From Palsa-504 sp050011155 (GTDB taxonomy: Bacteria > Actinomycetota > Actinomycetes > Streptosporangiales > Streptosporangiaceae), in contig JBEKJP010000001.1 of assembly GCA_050011155.1 (NCBI GenBank), positions 124,001-188,000 of the forward strand: a DNA stretch of 64,000 nucleotides, given 5' to 3'. Under the pieces are notes generated by a model. It did no database searches, was not told the DNA's origin, and saw nothing but the letters and a program-made list of their open reading frames with translations. Shown here piece after piece: positions 8,414 to 16,881 of the stretch (positions are counted from its first letter, which is position 1; every line of letters starts with the position of its first letter). The position numbers and the translations under genes were made by a program.

Positions 8414-9007
8414 ATGAGGGAAACGCGAGCCCTGACCGATGGCCTGCGGGCCGCGATCGAGCGCAGTGGCTACTACCCGGGCCTGGTATCCGACGCGGTG
8501 GCCTCGGCGCTCGGATCAGAACCGGTCACGGCCTACGTCGTCCACCACGACGCGATCTTCGACCCGGGCATGGAGGTGCGCCGGCACATGACCGTGCTGG
8601 CGCTGACCCCGACCCGGCTGGTGTACTCGCACACCGACGAGCACCCGGCCGAGGACTCCGACAGCAGGCCGCGCGCCGAGACCAGCTCGGAGGCGATCCG
8701 GTTCGGCAAGATCTCCTCCGTGGCCCTGAGCCGCGTGGTGCCCGATCCGGCGGCCTACGTGCCGGGTGTCACCATGCCGTCGGAGGTCATGCTGACCATC
8801 GGCTGGAACGTCCTGTCCCATCTCGAACTCGAGCCCGCCCACTGCGGCGACGAGAACTGCGACGCCGATCACGGCTACCTGGGCACGATCACGGCCGATG
8901 ACTTCTCGCTGCGGGTCAGCTCGGCGGCGGACGGCGAGGAGGCCGTGCGGCAGCTGCTGGACTTCGCCCGCGAGCTGTCCGACGCCACCGCGGTCCGCGG
9001 CGGCTGA
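8414..9007 (+). CDS. DUF5998 family protein
   Basis: 197 aa protein of unknown function that resembles the actinobacterial DUF5998 family. Recognisable parts are the helical N-terminus (LTDGLRAAIERSGYYPGLV), the central VVHHDAIFDPGMEVRRHMTVLALTPTRL segment, and AHCGDENCDADHGYLG near residues 147-162, whose Cys, His and Asp residues could bind a metal. The ATG at 8414 follows a G-rich ribosome site. Homologues are often found beside the phosphodiesterase and sulfurtransferase genes that also follow here, so the neighbourhood may be conserved, though the function is not established. Confidence 0.8.
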   Translation: MRETRALTDGLRAAIERSGYYPGLVSDAVASALGSEPVTAYVVHHDAIFDPGMEVRRHMTVLALTPTRLVYSHTDEHPAEDSDSRPRAETSSEAIRFGKISSVALSRVVPDPAAYVPGVTMPSEVMLTIGWNVLSHLELEPAHCGDENCDADHGYLGTITADDFSLRVSSAADGEEAVRQLLDFARELSDATAVRGG

Positions 9008-9118
9008 CAGCGCCGCAGGCGGCGGCGGAGCCCGCTTTGCCGCCGCTGCCCGCCCGGTGGGACCATATACCGGCAAGATGCTGAGCCGCACCCACGAGTA
9101 GCAGGTGAGGATCCCCGC

Positions 9119-10264
9119 ATGACGCCCGAGCCGAGACATCTGCCGATCGTGCCGTCTTACGGGGCCGCGGCCCTCGCCGACCTGTCCTCGTCGATGCTCG
9201 CGTCGCTGGACCCGGACGCGCCCGCCGGGCAGAACGTCCTCGGCCTCCCGCCGACCCGGCGCGCCTGCCTGCTCATCATCGACGGCCTGGGCTGGGAACT
9301 GCTCCGCGGTCACCCCGCGGCCGCGCCCTTCCTGTCCGAGCTCGCCCGCAACTCCAAGCCGATCACGGCCGGTTTCCCGTCCACCACCGTCACCAGCCTC
9401 GGCTCGATCTGCACCGGGCGGCCGCCCGGCCAGCACGGCATCCTCGGTTACCAGGTCATCATCCCTGGCGAGAACCGCCTGCTCAACGGGCTGCGCTGGG
9501 ATTCCAGGGTCGATCCGAGGCAGTGGCAGCCGCTGCCCACCGTCTACGAACGGGCCACCGCCGCGGGCATCGCGGCGGTGCACGTGGCGCAGAGCGCGTT
9601 CCGCGGCACCGGCCTGACGGTGGCGACCATGCGTGGCGCGGACCTCCGTCCAGCCGACAGCATGGGCGCGCTGGCCGCGCAGGCCGCCACGGCGCTGCGG
9701 GAGAACGACCGCGCCTTCGTGACCGTGTACCACGGGGATCTCGACGGCACCGGGCACATGCTCGGGGTCGCCTCCGACGCCTGGTACAACCAGCTGGCCC
9801 ACGTCGACAAGCTGGCCGAGCAGCTGGCGCGGGCGCTGCCTTCCGGCACCTGCCTGTACGTGACGGCCGACCACGGCATGGTAGACATCAGCCCGGAGGA
9901 CAAGTTGGACGTGGATGCCCGCCCCGACCTGCGGTCCGGGCTGGCCCTGCTCGGCGGCGAGCCGCGAGCCAGGCACCTGTACGCGCGCCGTGGCGCCGCC
10001 GCCGACCTCCTCGCCACCTGGCGCGAAGTACTCGGCGACCGCGCCTGGGTGCTGTCCAGGGACGAGGCCATCAAGGAGGGCTGGTTCGGCCCGGTCGACG
10101 CGGCCATGGCCAGCCGGATCGGCGACGTGGTGGCCGCCCCGGCCGGATCGCTCGCCCTGGTCGCGACCAAGGCGGAGCCGCGCGAGTCCGCCTTGATCGG
10201 CATGCACGGCTCGCTGACTTCCGCGGAACAGCTCGTGCCGGCGCTCGCCTACACCGCCGCGTGA
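9119..10264 (+). CDS. Alkaline-phosphatase-superfamily phosphodiesterase (nucleotide pyrophosphatase type)
   Basis: 381 aa, a single phosphodiesterase domain. Metal and nucleophile motifs are visible: LLIIDGLGWELL (first metal Asp), FPSTTVTSLGSICTG (Thr nucleophile), GQHGILGY, YHGDLDGTGHMLG (Asp/His ligands) and VTADHGMVD (Asp-His). The enzyme class cleaves phosphodiester or pyrophosphate bonds of nucleotides or nucleotide sugars; the substrate is not predictable. No signal peptide is visible, so it is probably cytoplasmic. The ATG is preceded by GGTGAGGA. It overlaps the sulfurtransferase start by four bases (GTGA), so the two are translationally coupled. Confidence 0.88.
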   Translation: MTPEPRHLPIVPSYGAAALADLSSSMLASLDPDAPAGQNVLGLPPTRRACLLIIDGLGWELLRGHPAAAPFLSELARNSKPITAGFPSTTVTSLGSICTGRPPGQHGILGYQVIIPGENRLLNGLRWDSRVDPRQWQPLPTVYERATAAGIAAVHVAQSAFRGTGLTVATMRGADLRPADSMGALAAQAATALRENDRAFVTVYHGDLDGTGHMLGVASDAWYNQLAHVDKLAEQLARALPSGTCLYVTADHGMVDISPEDKLDVDARPDLRSGLALLGGEPRARHLYARRGAAADLLATWREVLGDRAWVLSRDEAIKEGWFGPVDAAMASRIGDVVAAPAGSLALVATKAEPRESALIGMHGSLTSAEQLVPALAYTAA

Positions 10265-11169
10265 ACGCGCGCACCGGCCGGGACAGCCTCCTGGTCAGCG
10301 CCCGGGCGCTCGTCGTCGAGCTGACCGCGGAACCGGCGCCGGTTCTCCTCGACGCGCGCTGGCGGCTGGCCGGGCCGCCCGGTACCGACAGCTACCGGCA
10401 GGGCCACCTGCCCGGCGCGGTCTTCGCCGACCTGGACCGGGACCTGGCCGGCCCGCCCGGCCCCGGCGGCCGGCACCCCCTCCCGGACCCGGCGGCCTTC
10501 CAGGCCGCGATGCGCGCGGCCGGGGTGAGCCGGGACCGGCCGGTCGTGGTGTACGACGACGGGGACGCCATGGCCGCCGCCCGCGCCTGGTGGACGCTGC
10601 GCTACTTCGGCCACCCGGACGTCCGGGTGCTCGACGGCGGCTACCGGGCCTGGACCGAGGCCGGCCTGCCGGTGATCGCGGTCGCCCCGGCCCCCGGCCC
10701 CGGCGACTTCACCGCCGAGCCCGGCCACCTGCCGGTCCTCGACGCGGACGGCGCGCAGGCGACAGCGCGAGCCGGCCTGCTCCTCGACGCGCGGACGGGG
10801 GAGCGCTACCGGGGCGAGACCGAGCCGGTCGACCCGGTCGCCGGGCACATCCCCGGCGCGATCAGCGTGCCTACCATCGGCAACGCGAACCCCGACGGCA
10901 CCTTCCGCGACCCCGCCGAGCTAGCCGCCCGCTTCACCGCCCTCGGTGCCGCCCCCGCCGCGACCTCCCCGGTCGCGGCGGATGCTCCCGGCGGGGGAGT
11001 GCCGCCCGCGATACCAGTCGGCGCCTACTGCGGCTCGGGCGTCACCGCCGCGCACGAGGTCCTCGCCCTCGCCTTGGCCGGCATCCCGGCCGCGCTCTAC
11101 GTCGGCTCCTGGTCCGACTGGATCACCGACCCCACCCGCCCCGTCATCACCGGCCCCGACCCAGCCTGA
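10261..11169 (+). CDS. Sulfurtransferase, two rhodanese domains
   Basis: 302 aa with two tandem rhodanese domains (about residues 15-140 and 165-295), as in thiosulfate and 3-mercaptopyruvate sulfurtransferases. The catalytic loop AYCGSGVTA has the active cysteine at about residue 257 in the second domain. The equivalent position in the first domain is YDDGDAMAA, so that domain is non-catalytic as expected. The CGSG(V/I)T loop is the form typical of mercaptopyruvate-type enzymes. The start overlaps the preceding phosphodiesterase stop. Confidence 0.9.
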   Translation: MNARTGRDSLLVSARALVVELTAEPAPVLLDARWRLAGPPGTDSYRQGHLPGAVFADLDRDLAGPPGPGGRHPLPDPAAFQAAMRAAGVSRDRPVVVYDDGDAMAAARAWWTLRYFGHPDVRVLDGGYRAWTEAGLPVIAVAPAPGPGDFTAEPGHLPVLDADGAQATARAGLLLDARTGERYRGETEPVDPVAGHIPGAISVPTIGNANPDGTFRDPAELAARFTALGAAPAATSPVAADAPGGGVPPAIPVGAYCGSGVTAAHEVLALALAGIPAALYVGSWSDWITDPTRPVITGPDPA

Positions 11170-11191
11170 CGACCAGCCCTCGCCCATCACC

Positions 11192-11248
11192 TTCATGATC
11201 GTGGCCAGATTCGGACGATATTTAACCGTTTCTGGCCGCGATCATGAA
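11192..11248. repeat. Long imperfect hairpin, copy A of a dispersed palindrome family
   Basis: The left arm 11192-11209 (TTCATGATCGTGGCCAGA) pairs with the right arm 11231-11248 at 17 of 18 positions across a 21-base loop. It shares its outer sequence TTCATGATCG with the second hairpin 124 bp downstream. It lies just after the sulfurtransferase gene and could act as a terminator, but the length and repetition suggest a REP/MITE-like element. Confidence 0.85.
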
Positions 11249-11333
11249 ACCCCCAGTCGCGGCCCCACGCTGTCGCCACTCCTCCCTCTGCAACCACACC
11301 TACTTCACGTCACGAGGGCATGCGAGCAGCTTT

Positions 11334-11390
11334 TTCATGATCGCGGGCAGTTCCGGTCGAAATCCGGCCGTAACTGCCCGCGATCATGAA
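11334..11390. repeat. Long perfect hairpin, copy B of the same family
   Basis: The left arm 11334-11352 (TTCATGATCGCGGGCAGTT) and the right arm 11372-11390 are perfect 19-bp complements around a 19-base loop that contains CCGG near both ends. The overall span (57 bp) equals that of copy A, and the outer ten bases are identical. It lies about 100 bp beyond the 3' end of the LacI gene. Confidence 0.9.
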
Positions 11391-11497
11391 TCAATCGCGT
11401 TGAGAAGACCCCATCCGTCTCAGAGACCTCACTGATCTTCGCCGAGACGATGGCGGATGTGTCGCCGGGGCGGCCCCGGTGCCGGCCGCCGCGGCGG

Positions 11498-12556
11498 CTA
11501 GGCCAGTGCTTCCGGCGGGACGTTGTAGGGGGTGATGACCTGGATGGGGGCGGGTGAGGTGACGATGGAGCCGTCCAGCGCGCCGTGCGCCTGCATGATG
11601 ATCTGACAGGCCCGGTGCATGTCCCGGCGCAGATCGTGATAGAGCACGGCGGACAGCCGCCCCGCCTGGAGCAGGTCCCGGTTGTCCCGGTCCAGGTCGT
11701 GCGCGATAAACGCCCGGCACGGGCGCTGCCGGGCGTCGAAGGCGCCGAGGATGGCCCGGTTCCCGCCGCCGATCGAGTAGACGGCCTCGATGCCCGGGTA
11801 CTGGTCCAGGGCGCCCAGCACCAGCTCGTATACCGACGTGTCGAGCCCGTCGCTGTCGGTGATCTCGACGAGGTGCCGGTGCGGCCACCGATCGCGGAGC
11901 GCGGACCGGAAGCCGATCTCACGCTCCTCCTCGCCGCGGAACACGCTGCGGCTCAGCGCGACCAGGATGCGGCTGTCCCGACCCGGAGAGTCCGCGGACC
12001 CCGGCGGGTCGCCTAGCCACTGGTTGACGAGGTAGGCCGCGGTCGCGCCGGCCGACCGGTTGTCCATCCCCACGTAGGCCACCCGCTTGCTGAACGGCAG
12101 GTCGCTCACCAGCGTGACGACGGGGATGCCGGCCTGGCTCAGGCGCAGCACGGCGGCGTTTACCTCGGGTGCCTCCGGCGCCTTGAGGATGACCCCGCGC
12201 GAGCCCCGCCGGGCGATGGCGTCCAGCGTCTCGGCGATCTCGGCCGGCTCGCCCTTCTCGCGGAAGCCGAACCGGGACCGCACCACCGCGGGCCGCAGCG
12301 ACGGGAGTTCCTGCTCCAGCGCGGCCTTGACCGCGGCGGAGAACCGGTCGGGCGTCTGCATCACGATGTCGATCATGAACACCCGGCCGTTGAGCCGCAG
12401 CTGGCTGCGTTGCCGGTCCAGGTCGGCGATGGCCTGCCTGATGTCGTTGACGGTGCTCGGGCGGACGCCGCCGCGCTGGTTGAGGACGCGGTCCACAGTG
12501 GCCTCGCTCACGCCGGCCTGCCGGGCAATCTCCCGGATCGGATAGGGATGGGCCAT
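11498..12556 (-). CDS. LacI family transcriptional regulator of the inositol-type operon
   Basis: 352 aa. The N-terminal LacI helix-turn-helix is clear (YPIREIARQAGVSEATVDRV, then LNQRGGVRPST), with the hinge helix around residues 45-58 and a periplasmic-binding-protein-like ligand domain after it (GVILKAPEAPEV, YVGMDNRSAGATAAYLV, SIGGGNRAILGAF). It is divergent from iolD by about 240 bp, so by position it most likely represses the downstream catabolic operon and responds to an inositol or inosose-like ligand. It is close to the sugar-binding LacI subgroup that keeps a full PBP domain. Confidence 0.9.
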   Translation of the reverse strand: MAHPYPIREIARQAGVSEATVDRVLNQRGGVRPSTVNDIRQAIADLDRQRSQLRLNGRVFMIDIVMQTPDRFSAAVKAALEQELPSLRPAVVRSRFGFREKGEPAEIAETLDAIARRGSRGVILKAPEAPEVNAAVLRLSQAGIPVVTLVSDLPFSKRVAYVGMDNRSAGATAAYLVNQWLGDPPGSADSPGRDSRILVALSRSVFRGEEEREIGFRSALRDRWPHRHLVEITDSDGLDTSVYELVLGALDQYPGIEAVYSIGGGNRAILGAFDARQRPCRAFIAHDLDRDNRDLLQAGRLSAVLYHDLRRDMHRACQIIMQAHGALDGSIVTSPAPIQVITPYNVPPEALA

Positions 12557-12798
12557 GAAGCACGTCCTGATGGATTAGTGAGGTTTCTCCTTCGAGACCA
12601 TACCTGGCCCAAACGGTGTCCGCCAAGCACCGCTTGATCCCAGCAACAAAGCGATTAGCCACCTCGTTCGGCAAAAATAGGTCCCTCAGAATGACGGTTT
12701 TTTGACGGATTCGGATCTGTTGACTTGGTGGATCGGCTCATGCAGTGTCGAGTTCATCCGACCGAGGCACCGGTGCCCGGTAGAGGAAGGATCCGACG
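12557..12798. promoter_or_regulatory. Divergent control region of the LacI gene and the iol-type operon
   Basis: This 242-bp region must hold both promoters. A TTGACT hexamer at 12720-12725 is a reasonable -35 candidate for iolD, but the matching -10 is poor. An imperfect inverted repeat (GGATCGGCTC at about 12730 and GAGTTCATCC at about 12749, 7 of 10 positions) is a weak LacI operator candidate. iolD has GAAGGA shortly before its ATG. Confidence 0.35.
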
Positions 12799-14781
12799 AT
12801 GACCACCACGACCGTGCGGCTGACGACCGCCCAGGCCCTCGTGACGTACCTGTCCCGGCAGTACTCCGTCGCCGACGGGCAGCGCCGCCGGCTGATCCCC
12901 GCCACGTCGGGCATCTTCGGCCACGGCAACGTGGCTGGCCTGGGCCAGGCCCTGGACCAGCTCAGCGACGCCATGCCGTTCATCCAGGGCCGCAACGAGC
13001 AGGCCCTGGTGCACGCGGCCACCGCGTTCGCCAAGCACAGCCGGCGGCACGCCACGCTCGCGGTCACCGCCTCGATCGGCCCGGGCGCGCTGAACATGGT
13101 CACCGGCGCGGCGCTGGCCACCGTCAACCGGCTGCCCGTGCTGCTGCTGCCCGGCGACACCTACGCGACCAGGCACCAGGGCCCGGTGCTGCAGCAGTTG
13201 CAGCACCCCGTCGAGGCCGATGTCACGGTGAACGACGCCTTCCGCCCGGCCTGCCGCTTCTTCGACCGCATCACCCGGCCCGAGCAGCTGCTCACCGCGC
13301 TGCCCGCGGCCATGCGGGTGCTGACCGACCCGGTGGACGCCGGGGCGGCCGTGATCTCGCTGCCGCAGGACATCCAGGCCCACGCCTACGACTGGCCGGC
13401 GGCATTTCTCGCCGAACGGGACTGGGTTATCCGCCGTCCCCAGCCGGATCCAGCCGAAATCGACGCGGTGCTGGCCCTGCTGGCCGCGGCCGAGCGGCCG
13501 CTGATCATCGCGGGCGGCGGCGTCATCTACTCCGGCGCCACCGCCGAGCTCGAGCGCCTGGCCGGGACCGCCGGCCTCCCGGTGCTTGAGACCTTCGCAG
13601 GCAAGGGCGCCGTCCAGCGCCGGGAGTGGTGGCAGCTGGGTGGCATCGGCCTGGAAGGCACCCCCGCGGCCAACGCCCTGGCCCGCGAGGCCGACCTGGT
13701 GCTGACCGTCGGCTCCCGGCTGACCGACTTCGCCACCGCCTCCCACTCGCTGTTCGCCCATCCGGACGTGCAGTTCGCCAGTGTCAACGTGAGTCCGCGC
13801 GACGCCGACCGGCTCGGCGCCGTCGGCGTCATCGCCGACGCCAGGCAGGCGCTGGCCGCGCTGGCCGACGGCGCGGCCAGCGCCGGCGTTCAGGCCCCCG
13901 CGGCCTGGCGGGCCCGGGCCGAGCGGCTGAACGGCGACTGGGCCGGGGTCCGCGCCGCCGCGCTCGACCCCGACCGGGCGTTCGACCCGGCGCAGGCGGG
14001 ACCGGACGTGGTCACCACCACCGGCGCGGTCCTCACCCAGGGCCAGGTCATCGGGGTCCTCCAGGAGCAGGCCCAGGACGGCGACGTGGTGATCGCGGCC
14101 GCCGGAGGCCCGCCCGGGGACCTGCTCAAGGTGTGGGACGCGACCGGCGGCCGTCGCTGCCACCTGGAGTTCGGCTTCTCCTGCATGGGCTACGAGATCC
14201 CGGCCGCGCTCGGCGTCCGGCTGGCCGAGGCCGATCAGGGCGCGCGGGTCGTCTCGTTCCTCGGCGACGGCACCTTCCTGCTGGCGCCGACGGAGCTGGT
14301 CACCGCGGCCCAGGAAGGCCTGGCCGTCACGCTCGTCGTCCCCGAGAACCAGGGCTATCAGGTCATCCACCGGCTGCAGATGCTGCGCAGCGGGCGCGAG
14401 TTCGGCAACGAGTTCCGCTACCGGACCGAACCGCTCGAGCTGGCCAGCGGGCCCTCGCCGGAGGCGCCAGGGGACAGCGAAACCAAGACGCCGCGGCTGG
14501 AGGGCGACTACCTCCGCCTGGACCTGGTGCAGGTCGCGGCCGGCCTCGGCGCCCGCGCCCGTCGCGCCGGCACCGCGGCCGAGCTGCGGGAGGCGCTGTC
14601 GGAGACCCGCGGGCACCCCGGTCCGGTGGTGATCGTGGTGCCGGTCATCCCGCACGCCGACCTGCCCGGCGCGGGGGTCTGGTGGGACGTCGCCCCCGCC
14701 GAGGTGTCCGCCACCGAGGCCACGGCCGGCCTGCGGACCGAATACGAAACCGACCTGATCGGCCAGAGGTGGTTCGGGTGA
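12799..14781 (+). CDS. iolD: 3D-(3,5/4)-trihydroxycyclohexane-1,2-dione acylhydrolase (ThDP-dependent)
   Basis: 660 aa thiamine-diphosphate enzyme of the acetolactate-synthase fold. It opens the ring of the diketo-inositol intermediate to 5-deoxyglucuronate in myo-inositol breakdown. The N-terminal pyrimidine-binding domain has the catalytic Glu in GRNEQALVHAA (about residue 66). A central domain follows, and the C-terminal ThDP domain shows the GDG...N metal motif starting in SFLGDGTFLLAPTELVT and ending in PENQGYQVIH. GGIGLEGTPAANALA and ECGF-like LEFGFSCMGYEIPAALG are typical of IolD. The length is normal. It heads the operon and overlaps the aldolase gene by four bases (GTGA). Confidence 0.92.
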   Translation: MTTTTVRLTTAQALVTYLSRQYSVADGQRRRLIPATSGIFGHGNVAGLGQALDQLSDAMPFIQGRNEQALVHAATAFAKHSRRHATLAVTASIGPGALNMVTGAALATVNRLPVLLLPGDTYATRHQGPVLQQLQHPVEADVTVNDAFRPACRFFDRITRPEQLLTALPAAMRVLTDPVDAGAAVISLPQDIQAHAYDWPAAFLAERDWVIRRPQPDPAEIDAVLALLAAAERPLIIAGGGVIYSGATAELERLAGTAGLPVLETFAGKGAVQRREWWQLGGIGLEGTPAANALAREADLVLTVGSRLTDFATASHSLFAHPDVQFASVNVSPRDADRLGAVGVIADARQALAALADGAASAGVQAPAAWRARAERLNGDWAGVRAAALDPDRAFDPAQAGPDVVTTTGAVLTQGQVIGVLQEQAQDGDVVIAAAGGPPGDLLKVWDATGGRRCHLEFGFSCMGYEIPAALGVRLAEADQGARVVSFLGDGTFLLAPTELVTAAQEGLAVTLVVPENQGYQVIHRLQMLRSGREFGNEFRYRTEPLELASGPSPEAPGDSETKTPRLEGDYLRLDLVQVAAGLGARARRAGTAAELREALSETRGHPGPVVIVVPVIPHADLPGAGVWWDVAPAEVSATEATAGLRTEYETDLIGQRWFG

Positions 14782-15560
14782 ACCCGCTCAACCACGGTGC
14801 CCTGGCCGCCGCGGTCAGGTCGGGCACGGCCACGCTCGGCACGTTCATCGGCGGCGCGTCGCCGGTCGCCGCCGAGGTCTGCGCCGCCGCCGGTGTCGAC
14901 TGGGTGCTGCTCGACCTCGAGCACGGGTCCGGCGGCGAGGAGCAGGTTCGTGACGTGGTGCCCGCCGCCGGGAGCTACGGCGTCCCGACCGTGGTCCGGG
15001 TCGAATCCGCGGCCCGCATCCGGATGGGGCGCGTGCTCGACGCCGGAGCCGCGGGGATCATGCTGCCCCGGATGAACACGGCCGAGGAGGTCGCCGAGGC
15101 GGTCAGGCACCTGCGCTACCCGCCGGAGGGTGACCGGGGCGTGGCGACCTACAACCGGGCGTGCCGGTTCGGCCTCGACCCGGGCGCCCTGGACCGGGCC
15201 AACGCCGAGGTCCTCGGCGTGATCCAGATCGAGTCGGCGGCCGCCGTCGGGAACGCCGAGGCGATCGCCGCCCTGGACGGGGTGGACGTGCTGTTCGTCG
15301 GTCCCCGTGACCTCAGCCACGACCTGGGAGTCCCCGGCCAGCTCACCGCGCCGGCGTTCACCGAGGCCCTCGCGCGCGTCCTGGCGGCGGGCCGCAAGCA
15401 CGGCAAGGCCTGCGGGTTGCTGGTGAACGACGGCGCCGCCGCGGCCCAGCGGCTGGAACAGGGCTGGACGTTCGTCGGCATCGGCTCGGACTCCACCCTG
15501 CTGGCCACCGCCGTCACCGCCGAGTTCGGCCGGGCCCGCGCCGCATCCAAGCCTGAGTAG
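14778..15560 (+). CDS. HpcH/HpaI family aldolase
   Basis: 260 aa class II (metal-dependent) aldolase of the HpaI type, a (beta/alpha)8 barrel related to 2,4-dihydroxyhept-2-ene-1,7-dioate aldolase. Visible motifs are DWVLLDLEHGSGG (catalytic His and metal-proximal Glu region), GAAGIMLPRMNTAEE, GVIQIESAAAVGNAEAI (metal-ligand Glu) and VDVLFVGPRDLSHDLG. It probably cleaves a 2-keto-3-deoxy or related acid to pyruvate or a semialdehyde plus an aldehyde. Its position between iolD and the dehydrogenase suggests it takes the late aldol-cleavage step that other bacteria give to IolJ. The GTG start overlaps the iolD stop. Confidence 0.88.
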   Translation: MNPLNHGALAAAVRSGTATLGTFIGGASPVAAEVCAAAGVDWVLLDLEHGSGGEEQVRDVVPAAGSYGVPTVVRVESAARIRMGRVLDAGAAGIMLPRMNTAEEVAEAVRHLRYPPEGDRGVATYNRACRFGLDPGALDRANAEVLGVIQIESAAAVGNAEAIAALDGVDVLFVGPRDLSHDLGVPGQLTAPAFTEALARVLAAGRKHGKACGLLVNDGAAAAQRLEQGWTFVGIGSDSTLLATAVTAEFGRARAASKPE

Positions 15561-15575
15561 AAGAAGGAACCCGGC

Positions 15576-16793
15576 ATGAGCATCACCGACGACGGATACG
15601 CCCGGCCCGGCATCGGGCTGATCAGCGTGGGCTGGATGGGCAAGCTGCACAGCCGCGCCTACCAGTTCATCCCGCTGACCTACCCCGAGCTGAAGATCCG
15701 CCCCCGCTTCGTGCACGCGGCCGATACCGCCCCGGACCGGGCCGACTACGCCCGCGAGGTCCTCGGCTACGCCCGGGTCAGCACCGACTACCGCGACGTG
15801 CTCGCCGATCCCGAGGTCGACGTGGTGTCCATCTGCGCGCCGAACATGCTGCACCGCCAGATCGGCGTCGCGGCCGCCCGGGCCGGCAAGCCGTTCTGGA
15901 TCGAGAAGCCGGTGGGCCGGGACGCCGGCGAGACGGCCGAGGTCGCCGCCGCGGCCCGCGCGGCCGGCCTGATCACCTCGATCGGCTACAACTACCGGCA
16001 TGTCCCCGCGGTGGAGCGGGTCCGCGAGCTGATCGCGGCCGGGCGGCTCGGCCGTATCACCAACGTGCGCGCGGTTTTCTTCAACAGCTACGCGGCCGAG
16101 CCCAACGGCGCCCTGTCCTGGCGGTTCCGCCAGGCGGAGGCGGGCAGCGGCGCGCTGGGCGACCTGCTCAGCCACGTGGTCGACCTTATGCAGTACGTGG
16201 TCGCGCCGATCGCCGAGGTCAGCTCGCTGCTGTCCACCGTGTACGCGCAGCGGCCCATCTTGCCGATGGGATCGGCCACGCACTTCGCCGTGATCGAGAA
16301 CGGTGAGCTCGGCGACGTGGAGAACGACGACTACGTGGCGGCCCTGGTGCGGTTCGGGGGCGGGGCACAAGGGGCCGTCGGCACGCTGGAGGCCTCCCGG
16401 GTCAGCGTCGGCCCGGAATGCGCGCTCGGCTTCGAGATCTACGGCACGGACGGCTCCGCCACCTGGAACTTCGAGCAGATGAACGAGCTGCGCGTGTGCC
16501 TGGGGCGCACGAGCTCCGACCGCGGTTACACCACCATCCTCGGCAACTCCGCCCTGGGGGACTACGCCCGGTTCCAGCCGGGCCCGGGCAACAGCATGAG
16601 CTACGACGACCTGAAGGTCATCGAGGCGAAGAAGTTCCTGGTCGCGGTGGCTGGTGGCGAGCAGCGCAACTCGACGATCGAGGAGGCGCACGCCGACGCC
16701 GAGGTCATCGCCGCGACGGCGGCCTCCGCCCGGGACGGCGCCTGGCACCAGGTGGCGCCGGTCCCCGGAGCCACCTTCGGGCACCCCGGGTGA
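15576..16793 (+). CDS. Gfo/Idh/MocA family oxidoreductase, inositol dehydrogenase-like
   Basis: 405 aa NAD(P)-dependent dehydrogenase. The N-terminal Rossmann fold shows GLISVGWMGKLHSRAY near residue 14, the EKP motif in KPFWIEKPVGRDAGE (about residue 110), and the C-terminal alpha/beta domain includes GALGDLLSHVVDLMQYV with a candidate catalytic His. Family members oxidise inositols, inosamines or sugars at a ring hydroxyl. In this operon it is likely to make the inosose that IolE then dehydrates. AAGAAGGAA is the ribosome site. The stop overlaps a GTG (GTGA), but the next recognisable gene begins 88 bp later. Confidence 0.88.
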   Translation: MSITDDGYARPGIGLISVGWMGKLHSRAYQFIPLTYPELKIRPRFVHAADTAPDRADYAREVLGYARVSTDYRDVLADPEVDVVSICAPNMLHRQIGVAAARAGKPFWIEKPVGRDAGETAEVAAAARAAGLITSIGYNYRHVPAVERVRELIAAGRLGRITNVRAVFFNSYAAEPNGALSWRFRQAEAGSGALGDLLSHVVDLMQYVVAPIAEVSSLLSTVYAQRPILPMGSATHFAVIENGELGDVENDDYVAALVRFGGGAQGAVGTLEASRVSVGPECALGFEIYGTDGSATWNFEQMNELRVCLGRTSSDRGYTTILGNSALGDYARFQPGPGNSMSYDDLKVIEAKKFLVAVAGGEQRNSTIEEAHADAEVIAATAASARDGAWHQVAPVPGATFGHPG

Positions 16794-16881
16794 CCAGCAG
16801 CCAGGCACTGCCAGTGGTGGTGGCGCTGGGGGCCGTCGCCGACCCCACCTGGCGCAACCACGCACGCAAGGAGATTCCCGC

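Noticed and set aside
12754..14655. 633-codon antisense frame across iolD
   Set aside because: It is the complement of a clear ThDP enzyme gene and shows no motif or ribosome site.
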